The notes under the pieces are model-generated. The model did no database searches. It saw only the letters and a program-made list of their open reading frames with translations, and was not told where the DNA came from. A program made the position numbers and the translations under genes. This document shows positions 26,768 through 35,212 of a DNA stretch of 48,701 nucleotides, piece after piece (position 1 is the stretch's first letter; every line of letters begins with the position of its first letter). This stretch comes from Dehalococcoidia bacterium (GTDB taxonomy: Bacteria > Chloroflexota > Dehalococcoidia > Lucifugimonadales > Lucifugimonadaceae), in assembly GCA_026421215.1 (NCBI GenBank), contig JAPKBN010000013.1, forward strand, positions 1 to 48,701. Direction: 5' to 3'.

Positions 26768-29194
26768 ATGTTAGGCGGAGCTATCCAAACAGTTGGATCG
26801 CTGACGCGTCGCCTGACAGTGGGCGGTTATTCGTACAGCGCTATCGGCGTCACCGGTACCTTAAAAAACGCCTACTCGCGATCAGCAGTGATCGTCATCG
26901 CGACCTTGGCCATCCTCGGAGCACTGTTTTTCAACGACCTGAAATTCCACCTCGGGTGGTCGGTTATCCCGCTGCTCTTGTGGTCTGCGGCAGCGATAAC
27001 CATCCTGAACGTCGCCCCTCATCTGCTCAAGACCCAGTGGCGTTACACCTTCTCCGCCACCTTCATCGGCCTTGCGATTGTTGGTGTATTGGGCTCATTG
27101 CAAGTACCCAACTATTTTTCAAGCAGTAGTGAGATAGCGATCAACCAGTCGTACGCCGGGTCGTTCGGCAACTACGTCGCCAGATGGCCGATGGACTGGT
27201 CAGATTCTGGTGGAACATTCAGCCAGTTAGCGCTGGCTTTCTCACGCGTAGTAGTGCTTGTTCTTATCGCCGCCGCTGGTTCACTACCCCGCCACGCCTT
27301 GATCACCGTTCATGGAATATGGGTCGGCTTGGTCGCCTTCAGCGTGCTACTGATCGCCGCCGGCACCGGGATTGTTTCACGCATCTTGGCATGGCGTGCC
27401 AACCGTGGCGTAACGGGACCAACGGCCGAAGAACTTATGAACGAGGCAGCCGTGGGTACAGAAGCTGATCAAATTGAGCATCCGTCGTTCACCACGGACA
27501 AACCAGAACCTCCCCTCACCGGGAACGTCCGGCCTGATCTTCTTGTAACTCAAGGGGACCCGGCGGCCGAGAAGATTGTTGATCCCACGGCACCCACGAT
27601 CGCGGCGGATGTACAAACACTCATAGACGATGAGAAAGATTCACTTGGTCTGGATAATGAGATGGGTGAGGATGGGACGCTCGACGGCGTTCCGGGCCTT
27701 CTGGGCCCCATCCTGCCCGGTTTCCTCCATGTGCCACCCTTCAGCTGGCCGTTGCCGGACATCGGCATTCTAAAAACCGCTCCGGCGGGAGGAGTGCCGG
27801 AGTCCGAGATAGAGGCCACATCTGAATTGATCGTCGAGACCCTCGCCGACCATGGCATCGAAGTGTCCGTGGGCGATGTCAGGGAGGGTCCACGAGTGAC
27901 GATGTACGGCATCGTGCCGGGATGGGGCCGCGGTCGCGGTTCAGAGAAACTCGTGGCAGAACAGGTCCCTGGGAACGAACGAAGTTCCGGCCGGCAGCGC
28001 GTCCGCGTGGACAACATCTTGGCCCGCGAGAAAGACCTTGCGCTCTCGTTGGCGTCGCCAAGCCTGCGCTTTGAGGCGCCAGTGCCAGGGGCATCCCTGG
28101 TTGGCATCGAGGTTCCGAACTCCCGGCCCACGCCAGTCACGCTGCGCACCGTGATCGAATCGGTCGCATACGAAGATTTCATCGCTGAAGCACCACTTCC
28201 CATACCGCTGGGCGTTGGCAGTGGCGGCGAGAACGTGGTCATAGATTTGACACGTATGCCGCACCTGCTGATTGCGGGCGCGACAGGTTCCGGCAAGAGC
28301 GTGTGTATGAACACCATCGCCACCGGCCTGCTTATGAGTAGGACACCGGAGGAGGTTCGGATCGTGATGATCGACCCCAAGCGGGTCGAGCTAACGCCGT
28401 ACACCGGCGTTCCCCATCTCTACGCAGCCCCTGTCGTGGAAGCCGACGTAGCGGTCGGCATCTTGAAGGCGCTTGTCGAGGAGATGACTGACCGCTTCAA
28501 GGTGCTAGAGAGTGCGGGCGTCCGCAACATCATCGCCTATAACGATCAGGCGACGACGAAGATGCCGTACCTGGTCCTCATGGTGGATGAGCTTGCCGAC
28601 CTGATGTTGACCTCGGCATCAGAGGTCGAACGCCTCTTATGCAGGCTGGCTCAGCTTGGTCGCGCCACCGGCATACACCTGGTCGTCGCCACCCAGCGAC
28701 CGTCTGTGGACGTTGTAACGGGCCTCATTAAGGCCAACTTCCCGAGCCGTATTTCCTTCGGTGTCACGTCGCAGATCGACTCCCGGACAATCATCGACGG
28801 ACCGGGCGCCGAGAAGCTGCTCGGCAAGGGAGACATGTTGTTCTTGCCGATCGACAAACCAAAGCCAATGCGTATCCAGGGCGCCTTCCTCGGCGATCCC
28901 GAGGTCACGGCCGTTGTCGACTTCTGGAAGGCGGTTAAGGGCCCCAAGATGCCGAGTATCGAACCGGTGACAATGTCTGCCGACACGGGCGACTTTGGCG
29001 ACGGCGGCCACGACGGTGACTCACTTTTCGGCAAGGCGACTGAGATGTCGACGGCGCACAAGACGCTCTCGGTCTCACTACTGCAACGCCGATTGCGAAT
29101 TGGCTACCCACGAGCAGCTCGGCTAATGGATGAACTTGAAGAGGCAGGGATCGTTGGGATCGGCGAGCCTGGCAAACCAAGGCCGGTCCTTTAG
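26768..29194 (+). CDS. ftsK: DNA translocase FtsK/SpoIIIE
   Basis: An 808-residue membrane-anchored translocase that pumps chromosome DNA at division. Four or five hydrophobic segments lie in residues about 40-210 (AVIVIATLAILGALFF, SVIPLLLWSAAAITIL, FSATFIGLAIVGVLG, VVVLVLIAAAGSL). A linker of about 130 residues is acidic and Pro-rich. The motor has GPRVTMYGIVPG, Walker A GATGSGKSVCMN, Walker B YLVLMVDELADLM and QRPSVDVVTGLIKANFPSRISF. The C-terminal gamma winged helix (from HKTLSVSLLQRRLRIGYPRAARLMDELEEAGIVG) would read orienting sequences. The ATG has a strong ribosome binding site. Confidence 0.96.
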   Translation: MLGGAIQTVGSLTRRLTVGGYSYSAIGVTGTLKNAYSRSAVIVIATLAILGALFFNDLKFHLGWSVIPLLLWSAAAITILNVAPHLLKTQWRYTFSATFIGLAIVGVLGSLQVPNYFSSSSEIAINQSYAGSFGNYVARWPMDWSDSGGTFSQLALAFSRVVVLVLIAAAGSLPRHALITVHGIWVGLVAFSVLLIAAGTGIVSRILAWRANRGVTGPTAEELMNEAAVGTEADQIEHPSFTTDKPEPPLTGNVRPDLLVTQGDPAAEKIVDPTAPTIAADVQTLIDDEKDSLGLDNEMGEDGTLDGVPGLLGPILPGFLHVPPFSWPLPDIGILKTAPAGGVPESEIEATSELIVETLADHGIEVSVGDVREGPRVTMYGIVPGWGRGRGSEKLVAEQVPGNERSSGRQRVRVDNILAREKDLALSLASPSLRFEAPVPGASLVGIEVPNSRPTPVTLRTVIESVAYEDFIAEAPLPIPLGVGSGGENVVIDLTRMPHLLIAGATGSGKSVCMNTIATGLLMSRTPEEVRIVMIDPKRVELTPYTGVPHLYAAPVVEADVAVGILKALVEEMTDRFKVLESAGVRNIIAYNDQATTKMPYLVLMVDELADLMLTSASEVERLLCRLAQLGRATGIHLVVATQRPSVDVVTGLIKANFPSRISFGVTSQIDSRTIIDGPGAEKLLGKGDMLFLPIDKPKPMRIQGAFLGDPEVTAVVDFWKAVKGPKMPSIEPVTMSADTGDFGDGGHDGDSLFGKATEMSTAHKTLSVSLLQRRLRIGYPRAARLMDELEEAGIVGIGEPGKPRPVL

Positions 29195-29314
29195 CGTTTC
29201 AAATATAGATGCTCTGAATTCCCCCCGCAAAGCGTTTTGAACGCGTCCGCAACGGAGACAGTGGGCGATGCCGTTTTGGGGCAAGCGCGGTAAGCTGGGG
29301 GTACGAGGCTGCGC

Positions 29315-31177
29315 GTGACCAATATCACCCCACTCTTCCCCGGTCAGGATCTTCCTGGCAGCACTGATCAACCCGAACTCGATTTGGAAAGCGTTCGGGA
29401 GACCTGTCTCGCCTGTGGCGGGAGCCTTGTTGACAGCCCTACTTACGACCGTTTCCTGGTCTGCCCGAGCTGCCGGTTCCACTACACCATGTCTGCCCGC
29501 AGGCGCGTGGAAATGCTGGCTGATGGGGGTACCTTTCGAGAGACATCTCGCTGGATAAGATCGCTCGACCCGCTCTCATTCTCTGCACGGGTTTCGTACC
29601 GAGAGAGGCTGCTGCAAGACCAAAACCGGACGGGCCTGACCGAGGCTGTAATAACCGGCGTCTGTACTATCGGTGGCACTCCGACGGTCCTGATTGTTCT
29701 GGACTTCGGCTTCCTCGGCGGAAGCATGGGCCTCGTTGTTGGTGAGAAAGTGGCGCTCGCGCTACAGCTCGCGGCGCGTAAACGCTTTCCGGCCATCGCC
29801 GTCATCAACAGCGGTGGAGCGCGCATCCAGGAAGGCGTCCTCTCGCTCATGCAGATGGCGAAGACGACCGTCGCCGCCAACGAGATGCATCGACGCGGCG
29901 TGCCACTGGTCTCCGTCCTCGGCGACCCGGCGACCGGGCAAGTGTACGCATCCTTTGGGACGCAGGCTGACCTGATATTTGCAGAGCCCGGGGCGCACGT
30001 TGGCTTCGCCCCGTTCCGGGCCATCAAGGAAGAGATGGGCGGGACCGTGGCTGCCGGACAGCACACTGCAGAGATTCATTTCCGGCACGGCATGCTGGAC
30101 GGAGTGGTCGACCGGGAACGAATCAAGCACATCGTTTCCACCGTACTTGAACTCTTGAGGCCGGAATTCGGTCTCGCAAAGCGGCGGCGCGGGCGTCCGC
30201 CACGGACACGCCCGAGGCGCATGGAGGCGTGGGAGATGGTGCAACTCGCCCGTCACCCGAAACGCCCGACGTCGCGCCACTTTATCGACCAGGTGTTCGC
30301 CAACCTCGTAGAACTTCATGGCGACCGCCAATACGCCGACGCGCCCGAGGTGATAACGGGCATCGCACGGTTGGCCGGCCAGTCCATCGTCGTGATCGGA
30401 CAGGAAAAAACGCCGCCAAGCGGCATGATCTCGTCATCCGATGACGAGACGCCAGAAGGACTTTCCGCAAGTGGTTCGATCACGCCGGAAGGCTTCGGCA
30501 AAGCCCGACGCGCTGTCCGATTTGCGGCCCGGTTCAACTTGCCGATCGTGACTCTCGTGGACACGCCGGGTTCAGCGCTTGATTTGGAGGCGTGGGAACG
30601 AGGCCAGGCGCACGCAATTTCACAGACGATATCGACCCTGCTGGACGTCGAGGTCCCGACAATCTCCGTGCTGATCGGGGAGGGCGGAAGTGAAGCGGCA
30701 CTTGCATTTGCAGTGACCGATCGGGTGTTGATGCTGCAGAACGCGATCTATACGCCGATATCTCCTGAACGGGCGGCGGTGGCGGAACTGCGAGATTCGG
30801 CGGCGGCGGATCAGGTCGTTGGCGCCCTCAGGCTCACGTCTATCGACAGTCGTCGGATGGGAATCATAGACGAGATCGTGCGAGAGCCCGATGGCGGCGC
30901 ACACACCGATCCCCTGGAGGCCTCTCGCCTGTTAAAAAGGGCGCTCATGATCGAGATCACAGACGTTGTTGAGCGGCACGGTCGCACGCTGGTGAGACAG
31001 CGTCATCGCAAGTACCGGAACATCGGCGAGTCCGGCCGGCCGTTCCGTTCAGCACTCAGGCGCGAGCTGAACGTGTGGAGAAGCGCGCTAAGCGCTAGCG
31101 TCCGAGCGCTGAGATCGGGCAGTGATCCGGGTGCTGATGTCGCTTCGGAATCAAACGAAGACCGACCCCAGGATTAA
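29315..31177 (+). CDS. accDA: acetyl-CoA carboxylase carboxyltransferase, fused beta and alpha (AccD-AccA)
   Basis: A 620-residue fusion of the two carboxyltransferase subunits, which transfer carboxyl from biotin to acetyl-CoA. The AccD half (residues 1 to about 290) has a zinc finger with Cys31, Cys34, Cys50 and Cys53, then GGSMGLVVGEKVALALQLA and SGGARIQEGVLSLMQM. The AccA half starts near 300 (RMEAWEMVQLARHPKRPTSRHFIDQVF), with FGKARRAVRFAARFNLPIVTLVDTPG and IGEGGSEAALAFAVTDRVLML. The GTG start has GAGG upstream. The reading frame is continuous, so this is one polypeptide. accB and accC are not nearby. A strong terminator follows. Confidence 0.94.
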   Translation: MTNITPLFPGQDLPGSTDQPELDLESVRETCLACGGSLVDSPTYDRFLVCPSCRFHYTMSARRRVEMLADGGTFRETSRWIRSLDPLSFSARVSYRERLLQDQNRTGLTEAVITGVCTIGGTPTVLIVLDFGFLGGSMGLVVGEKVALALQLAARKRFPAIAVINSGGARIQEGVLSLMQMAKTTVAANEMHRRGVPLVSVLGDPATGQVYASFGTQADLIFAEPGAHVGFAPFRAIKEEMGGTVAAGQHTAEIHFRHGMLDGVVDRERIKHIVSTVLELLRPEFGLAKRRRGRPPRTRPRRMEAWEMVQLARHPKRPTSRHFIDQVFANLVELHGDRQYADAPEVITGIARLAGQSIVVIGQEKTPPSGMISSSDDETPEGLSASGSITPEGFGKARRAVRFAARFNLPIVTLVDTPGSALDLEAWERGQAHAISQTISTLLDVEVPTISVLIGEGGSEAALAFAVTDRVLMLQNAIYTPISPERAAVAELRDSAAADQVVGALRLTSIDSRRMGIIDEIVREPDGGAHTDPLEASRLLKRALMIEITDVVERHGRTLVRQRHRKYRNIGESGRPFRSALRRELNVWRSALSASVRALRSGSDPGADVASESNEDRPQD

Positions 31178-31201
31178 GCCCGACGACCTGAATTCGAAGA
31201 T

Positions 31202-31235
31202 CCCTTTACCCAGCGGGAGAAAGCTGGGTAAAGGG
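31202..31235 (+). terminator. terminator of accDA
   Basis: CCCTTTACCCAGC (31202-31214) and its exact reverse complement (31223-31235) form a 13-bp stem with an 8-base loop, 24 bases after the accDA stop. Downstream is AGAAAACC rather than a U-run, so it may act in either direction between the convergent genes. Confidence 0.65.
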
Positions 31236-31285
31236 AGAAAACCTAGACTTCCGAACATTGAGACACATCAAATCGCTCGCCAAAC

Positions 31286-31313
31286 GGCCCCCAATAAAAG
31301 CCACACTGGGGCC
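31286..31313 (-). terminator. hairpin at the 3' end of the HAD gene
   Basis: GGCCCCA and TGGGGCC arms (31286-31293, 31307-31313) lie at the stop of the minus-strand HAD gene. The site could terminate that gene. On the plus strand it is followed by TAAAAAA. The stem is only 7 bp. Confidence 0.4.
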
Positions 31314-32113
31314 TAAAAAAACTGCCCTGTTGGAGCAATAAACCGCTCTATCGCCTCCACCACCCCGTCCTCGTACACATCCCCCACGGTCTCTGTGGCG
31401 GCCGCCCGCACCTCATCGCTGGCGCTTCCCATAGCGACCGGAAGCCCGGTCACACCAAACGCCTCGACATCATTGAGCGAGTCGCCGACGAAAACCACAC
31501 CGTCCAGCGACACACCCATGCGACGCGCCCAACTTCGCAGCGCTGTGCCTTTATCGACGCCCTTTCGAGTGTAGTTCACGTACCAGCGCTTTCCGTCGGC
31601 CCCAACCGATAGGATCGCCGCCACCTGCTCTGAGGCGAGATCCACCGCGGCCCGCACAGTCGCTTCCTGAAAGTCCTTCGGCGCGTCCCGGTCATACGTA
31701 GAGGCGGCGATAACTGTTATCTGCCACGTCTCGATATCGGCGACACTGCGTGCAAGATGCCAGTCATCGACGGCGAAGAACCGCATCCCACGGGGACCAA
31801 GCGCTGCAATGATGGACCGTGCGTCGGCCTCATCCAACAGGTGAGCCTCGATGGTCGAGTTGTCGACCGGGTTCAGGATGCGGGCGCCGTTATCGGATAT
31901 CTGCGGTGTCTTCAGCCCCAGCTCCCGGGCGTAGCGGGCCACATCGGCCGGCTCCCTGCCTGAAGCGATCGCCACCGGCACATGTTTAGAAGCACGACCC
32001 ACCGCCTCGATCACCCGAAGGGACAGCGCGTCCTGCGCATTGATAAGCGTTCCGTCCAAGTCTAGGACGAGAGCGCTGGCCTTCCACCCCCTATTGCGAT
32101 GCGCGCCCTTTAT
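31313..32113 (-). CDS. HAD-superfamily (Cof-type) phosphatase with anomalous start
   Basis: A HAD-IIB sugar-phosphatase-like protein with a Cof-type cap (about residues 80-185) and the late motif GVVFVGDSLNDVEAFGVTGLPVAMGSA. Motif I reads LVLDLDGTL, and its first Asp is the nucleophile. The only ordinary start codon in the frame near motif I is the TTG coding Leu between the two Asps (at 32059), which would delete the nucleophile. Upstream the frame stays open past the stop of the next gene; no ATG, GTG or TTG occurs. An AUA at 32113 overlaps that gene's TAA as ATAA. I therefore propose a non-standard start, a lost start or a sequence error. Confidence 0.75.
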   Translation of the reverse strand: MKGAHRNRGWKASALVLDLDGTLINAQDALSLRVIEAVGRASKHVPVAIASGREPADVARYARELGLKTPQISDNGARILNPVDNSTIEAHLLDEADARSIIAALGPRGMRFFAVDDWHLARSVADIETWQITVIAASTYDRDAPKDFQEATVRAAVDLASEQVAAILSVGADGKRWYVNYTRKGVDKGTALRSWARRMGVSLDGVVFVGDSLNDVEAFGVTGLPVAMGSASDEVRAAATETVGDVYEDGVVEAIERFIAPTGQFF

Positions 32114-33075
32114 GTCAGCACCTCGAATTGGCCCTTCGGCTCCGTTCCCGCCATCACCCGGCGTGCGTTCTGGTACGAGAACACAAGCGCTCGCTCCACG
32201 CGCTCCTCGCTGGAACCGGCGAGATGCGGCGTAACCACCACGTTATCCATCGCTAACAGGGGATTGTCGGCCGGCGTCGGCTCCACCTCGAACACGTCCA
32301 GTCCAGCGGCGCGAATCTGGCCATCGTTAAGGGCGTCGATCAGATCCGCCTCGTTTTGCACAGGCCCGCGGCATGTGTTGATGAAGATGGCCGACTCCTT
32401 CATCAGGTTGAATGCGTCCGAGTTCATCATTCCAAGCGTCTCAGAGAACAGAGGCACGTGGACAGTCACGATGTCGGAAGTCGAAAGCAACTCCTCAAAC
32501 CCGACGCGTCGCACCCCCAGTTCCGCCTCGACCTGGACTGGGATGTTCGCAGTGTCGTGATAGATCACCTCGGCCGGACCAAACCCCCGGACCATGGTCG
32601 CAACGAGTCTGCCGATGTTGCCAAGTCCTATGATCCCGATGGTCTTGCCGCCGATCTCGTACACACCGGACCGTACCGGGTTGCGCCACGAGCCGTCTCG
32701 GACACCTTCTAACCCGGGCACGAATTTGTGCTGGACCGTCAGCATGAGTCCAAGGGCATGTTCAGCGACGGAACGGGCGATCTGTGGCGAGTTGTTGGAG
32801 ACGAAGATGCCCTGTTCTCGCACCGCTGGCACGTCGATCTGGTCATACCCGGCGCTCATGAGTTGGAGCATCTTTAATTTTGGAAGCTGGATCAGTTCCT
32901 CGTACGGCATCGCCAACCCGCCGAGTATCAACACCTCGGTATCGGCCAGAAGCTCTTTCCGCTCATCCCAGGGCAGGTCGGGATCGATCACCGAAACATC
33001 GAGATCGTCTGGTGCCAGATCTTCAGCAAGCCGCACGCGGTCATTAGGTTCCGAGTAAAAAACGACACGACTCAT
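32110..33075 (-). CDS. D-isomer-specific 2-hydroxyacid dehydrogenase
   Basis: A 321-residue NAD(P)-dependent reductase of 2-oxoacids. The Rossmann motif is GIIGLGNIGRLVA (about residues 145-157). The substrate-binding and catalytic set is Arg in INTCRGP, Glu in VFEVEPTP and His in VTPHLAGSS. SAGYDQIDVPA and FVSNNSPQIARSVAEHALGLML are typical of the superfamily. It belongs to the broad D-2-hydroxyacid group (glyoxylate, hydroxypyruvate, phosphoglycerate relatives); no ACT domain is present, so SerA is unlikely. Its stop overlaps the HAD frame by a few bases, indicating an operon. It is divergent from the TPP riboswitch. Confidence 0.92.
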   Translation of the reverse strand: MSRVVFYSEPNDRVRLAEDLAPDDLDVSVIDPDLPWDERKELLADTEVLILGGLAMPYEELIQLPKLKMLQLMSAGYDQIDVPAVREQGIFVSNNSPQIARSVAEHALGLMLTVQHKFVPGLEGVRDGSWRNPVRSGVYEIGGKTIGIIGLGNIGRLVATMVRGFGPAEVIYHDTANIPVQVEAELGVRRVGFEELLSTSDIVTVHVPLFSETLGMMNSDAFNLMKESAIFINTCRGPVQNEADLIDALNDGQIRAAGLDVFEVEPTPADNPLLAMDNVVVTPHLAGSSEERVERALVFSYQNARRVMAGTEPKGQFEVLT

Positions 33076-33261
33076 CAGGCAGCTCCAGTAATGCGGGCTA
33101 GTAGGTCAAGATAGGGGTAGGGGCCGCCAGAATACCATCGGGTCAAAAATCAGGGGCGTTCGGGGATGAGACCGGTGACCCATTTGTACAAGAAGGGCAT
33201 TTGACCATCCACCACAACGGATTTACGCTTCGGCCAATGAAACGAGTGGAGCGGATCTTGC

Positions 33262-33350
33262 ATCTGCGCTTGGGGCCCCAGCCTGAGAGAGTGGCTGGAA
33301 CTGCCACCGACCCTGAACCTGATCTGGTTAATGCCAGCGTAGGGAATCTC
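33262..33350 (+). ncRNA. TPP riboswitch (THI element)
   Basis: The core thiamine-pyrophosphate aptamer is readable: CTTGGGGCCCCAGCCTGAGA (P2/J region with the invariant CUGAGA) and the added stem GTGGC...GCCAC. The second conserved stretch is GACCCTGAACCTGATCTGG followed by TTAATGCCAGCGTAGGGAA. The second block is near-identical to the family consensus (ACCUGAUCUGG-UAAUGCCAGCGUAGGGA). Outer helix P1 pairs less clearly. It lies about 75 bases before the thiG remnant and on the same strand as thiE, so it should repress them when TPP is high. The element is intact although thiG is broken. Confidence 0.92.
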
Positions 33351-33423
33351 ATCGAGGCTTCCCAATTTTCGATGTTCGCGCATCCAAGATACTGCCCGCA
33401 CTGCGGATAATGGAAGCGATTAG

Positions 33424-33737
33424 ATGAGCGACCAACTAACGATCGGCGCCAAGAACTTCACGTCGCGCCTGATGACGGGAACGGGCAAGCACAGATCTAC
33501 TGAAGACCTCATTGCCTCCGTTGAGGTGTCTGGCACGGTGACCTCATAGCCATTCGAGGCTTCAATCTGGACGATCGCCATGGCGGACGATCCCGAGTTT
33601 ATGGGAGAGACGGGTTCATTCTGGGCGTGGAGGCCGGTCGCATGGCGTACCAGACGGGCCGTATCCCGGCTAAGGCTTATGCTCGCGCCTCCTTGACGCA
33701 TGAAGGACTGATATATGCCTCCAATGCAGCTGCCTGA
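33424..33737 (+). pseudogene. thiG: thiazole synthase ThiG remnant (internal deletion plus frameshift)
   Basis: The 5' end reads MSDQLTIGAKNFTSRLMTGTGKH and continues ELIASVEVSGTVTS-like to a stop at 33547; it matches the ThiG N-terminus. After the stop, IAMADDPEFMGE (about 33574) matches ThiG near its C-terminal third. A base shift then leads to GVEAGRMAYQTGRIPAKAYARASLTHEGLI ending at 33737. About 150 codons of barrel, including the catalytic Lys region, are missing. It cannot encode an active thiazole synthase. The position directly after the TPP riboswitch and before thiE marks it as a former operon member. Confidence 0.85.
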
Positions 33738-34401
33738 GCGAGTGCTTTGTCTTGTGACGGCGCTTGACCCGGGTGATGACACGGCAATCTTGCTCAGCTC
33801 CATCAGCGCCGCAGTACGGGGGGGCGTCAATATGATCCAGGTTCAGGCACCGGATTTGGAGCGAACGGACTTCTTCAATCTGGCGGCCGAGGTGGTTGAG
33901 ACTATCGGAGAGGATGCGCTCGTTGTGATCAACGACCGCGTCGATGTGGCGCTCGCCGTCGATGCCGGAGGCGTACAACTGGGGGAGCGTGGCCCGGCCG
34001 TGAAGGCGGCCCGCCGTATTGGCGGGGACGACTGGCTGATAGGCCGGTCGGTGAATTCACTGGTCGGTGCAAAAAAGGCGGAAATGGATCTCGCCGACTA
34101 TCTATTGCTCGGGACGCTTTATGAAACGGCGTCACACCCGGGCCGATCGGGCGTGGCGATCGATCTGCTCAATGAAGTCGTTGCCTCGGTACAGTTACCG
34201 ATCATCGGAATAGGAAGCATCAATCCCGAACAAGCGGGTGCGGTTGTGTCTGCAGGTGCGAGAGGAGTCGCGGTGATCGGCGCTATTCTTGGCTCGGACG
34301 ACCCCGAACGAGCGGCGGCCAATCTCAGGATGGCGATCGAAAAAGTGGGATCAGATCAGGTCCCCCCAATTTCAAATGGCAATCAGAGGATGAAGTCATG
34401 A
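33715..34401 (+). CDS. thiE: thiamine-phosphate synthase ThiE (or TenI-like)
   Basis: A 228-residue TIM barrel that couples hydroxymethylpyrimidine diphosphate with thiazole phosphate. VINDRVDVALAVDAGGVQLGE holds the conserved pyrophosphate-binding region, followed by IGRSVNSL, ADYLLLGTLYETASHPGRSG, IIGIGSINPEQ and GARGVAVIGAIL. The N-terminal QVQAPDLERT replaces the usual QLRDK, so a TenI-like thiazole tautomerase cannot be excluded. The start overlaps the thiG end; a downstream ATG at 33724 is equally possible. It is downstream of a TPP riboswitch, supporting a thiamine role. Confidence 0.85.
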   Translation: MPPMQLPERVLCLVTALDPGDDTAILLSSISAAVRGGVNMIQVQAPDLERTDFFNLAAEVVETIGEDALVVINDRVDVALAVDAGGVQLGERGPAVKAARRIGGDDWLIGRSVNSLVGAKKAEMDLADYLLLGTLYETASHPGRSGVAIDLLNEVVASVQLPIIGIGSINPEQAGAVVSAGARGVAVIGAILGSDDPERAAANLRMAIEKVGSDQVPPISNGNQRMKS

Positions 34402-34501
34402 TTTCGGAGTCGAAGGCGGTGCAGAGACCAGAGTTACACTACCGGGCCTGTATCCACATGAACGAGGGCTTACCTCGAACCAGACTCTGGCGGAGCGAAA
34501 T

Positions 34502-35176
34502 TTGGCACGACACACTCGACTTGAAGTTCTGAACAACGTCCATAAGGCTGGCGTTGTGCCGATCTTCTACAACGCCGATTTTGAAGTTGCGAGGTCGATA
34601 GTCATCGCCTGCCGGAAGGGTGGTATTCGTGCCATCGAGTTCACCAACCGCGGCGACCACGCCTGCGAGGTGTTCTCAGAGTTGGACCGTTGGGCCACCT
34701 CCGACGCGCCGGACGTGATACTGGGCGTCGGATCCGTGATGGACGCACCGACTGCGGCGCTCTACCTAGCGAACGGTGCAAACTTTATCGTTAGCCCGGC
34801 GACCGACGACGATACGGCGAGGCTGTGCAACCGACGCAAGATCGCGTACATGCCGGGCTGTGGCACGGTCAGCGAAATCGCACACGCTGAAGAACTTGGT
34901 TGCGAGATAGTGAAACTGTTCCCGGGCGACTCTGTCGGTGGCCCATCGTTCGTTAAAGCAACACGCGCACCAATGCCGTGGTCATCGATAATGCCGACCG
35001 GCGGCGTGGATGGTTCAAGGGATTCTTTGAAAGCCTGGTTCGATGCCGGCGTTCCAGCGGTCGGCATGGGCTCCGCCCTCGTTTCTTCAGACATCGTCAC
35101 GGAGAAAGCGTGGGACACACTTTCGGAGCGCTGTCGTGGGGTGCTTGGAACCATCAAAGAACTACGCGAGCGATAG
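34502..35176 (+). CDS. 2-keto-3-deoxy-6-phosphogluconate (KDPG/KHG-type) aldolase
   Basis: A 224-residue class I aldolase of the KDPG/KHG family, which splits KDPG to pyruvate and glyceraldehyde 3-phosphate. IRAIEFTNRG contains Glu46, ILGVGSVMDAP is the GAGT-like strand, FIVSPATDDD follows, and EIVKLFPGD holds the Schiff-base Lys138. SIMPTGGVDG is the phosphate-binding loop. The TTG start has GGAG eight bases upstream. A PfkB kinase like KDG kinase lies two genes downstream, so the pair could run a semi-phosphorylative or Entner-Doudoroff-type route. The 100 bases before it contain no clear gene. Confidence 0.9.
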   Translation: MARHTRLEVLNNVHKAGVVPIFYNADFEVARSIVIACRKGGIRAIEFTNRGDHACEVFSELDRWATSDAPDVILGVGSVMDAPTAALYLANGANFIVSPATDDDTARLCNRRKIAYMPGCGTVSEIAHAEELGCEIVKLFPGDSVGGPSFVKATRAPMPWSSIMPTGGVDGSRDSLKAWFDAGVPAVGMGSALVSSDIVTEKAWDTLSERCRGVLGTIKELRER

Positions 35177-35212
35177 TCGCCGACGTCGGGCCAAAACAAT
35201 AAGGAGCTCATC

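Noticed and set aside
33201-33410. 69-codon open frame spanning the TPP riboswitch, ending CPHCG
   Set aside because: The aptamer sequence explains its conservation; the Cys pair at the end is likely chance.
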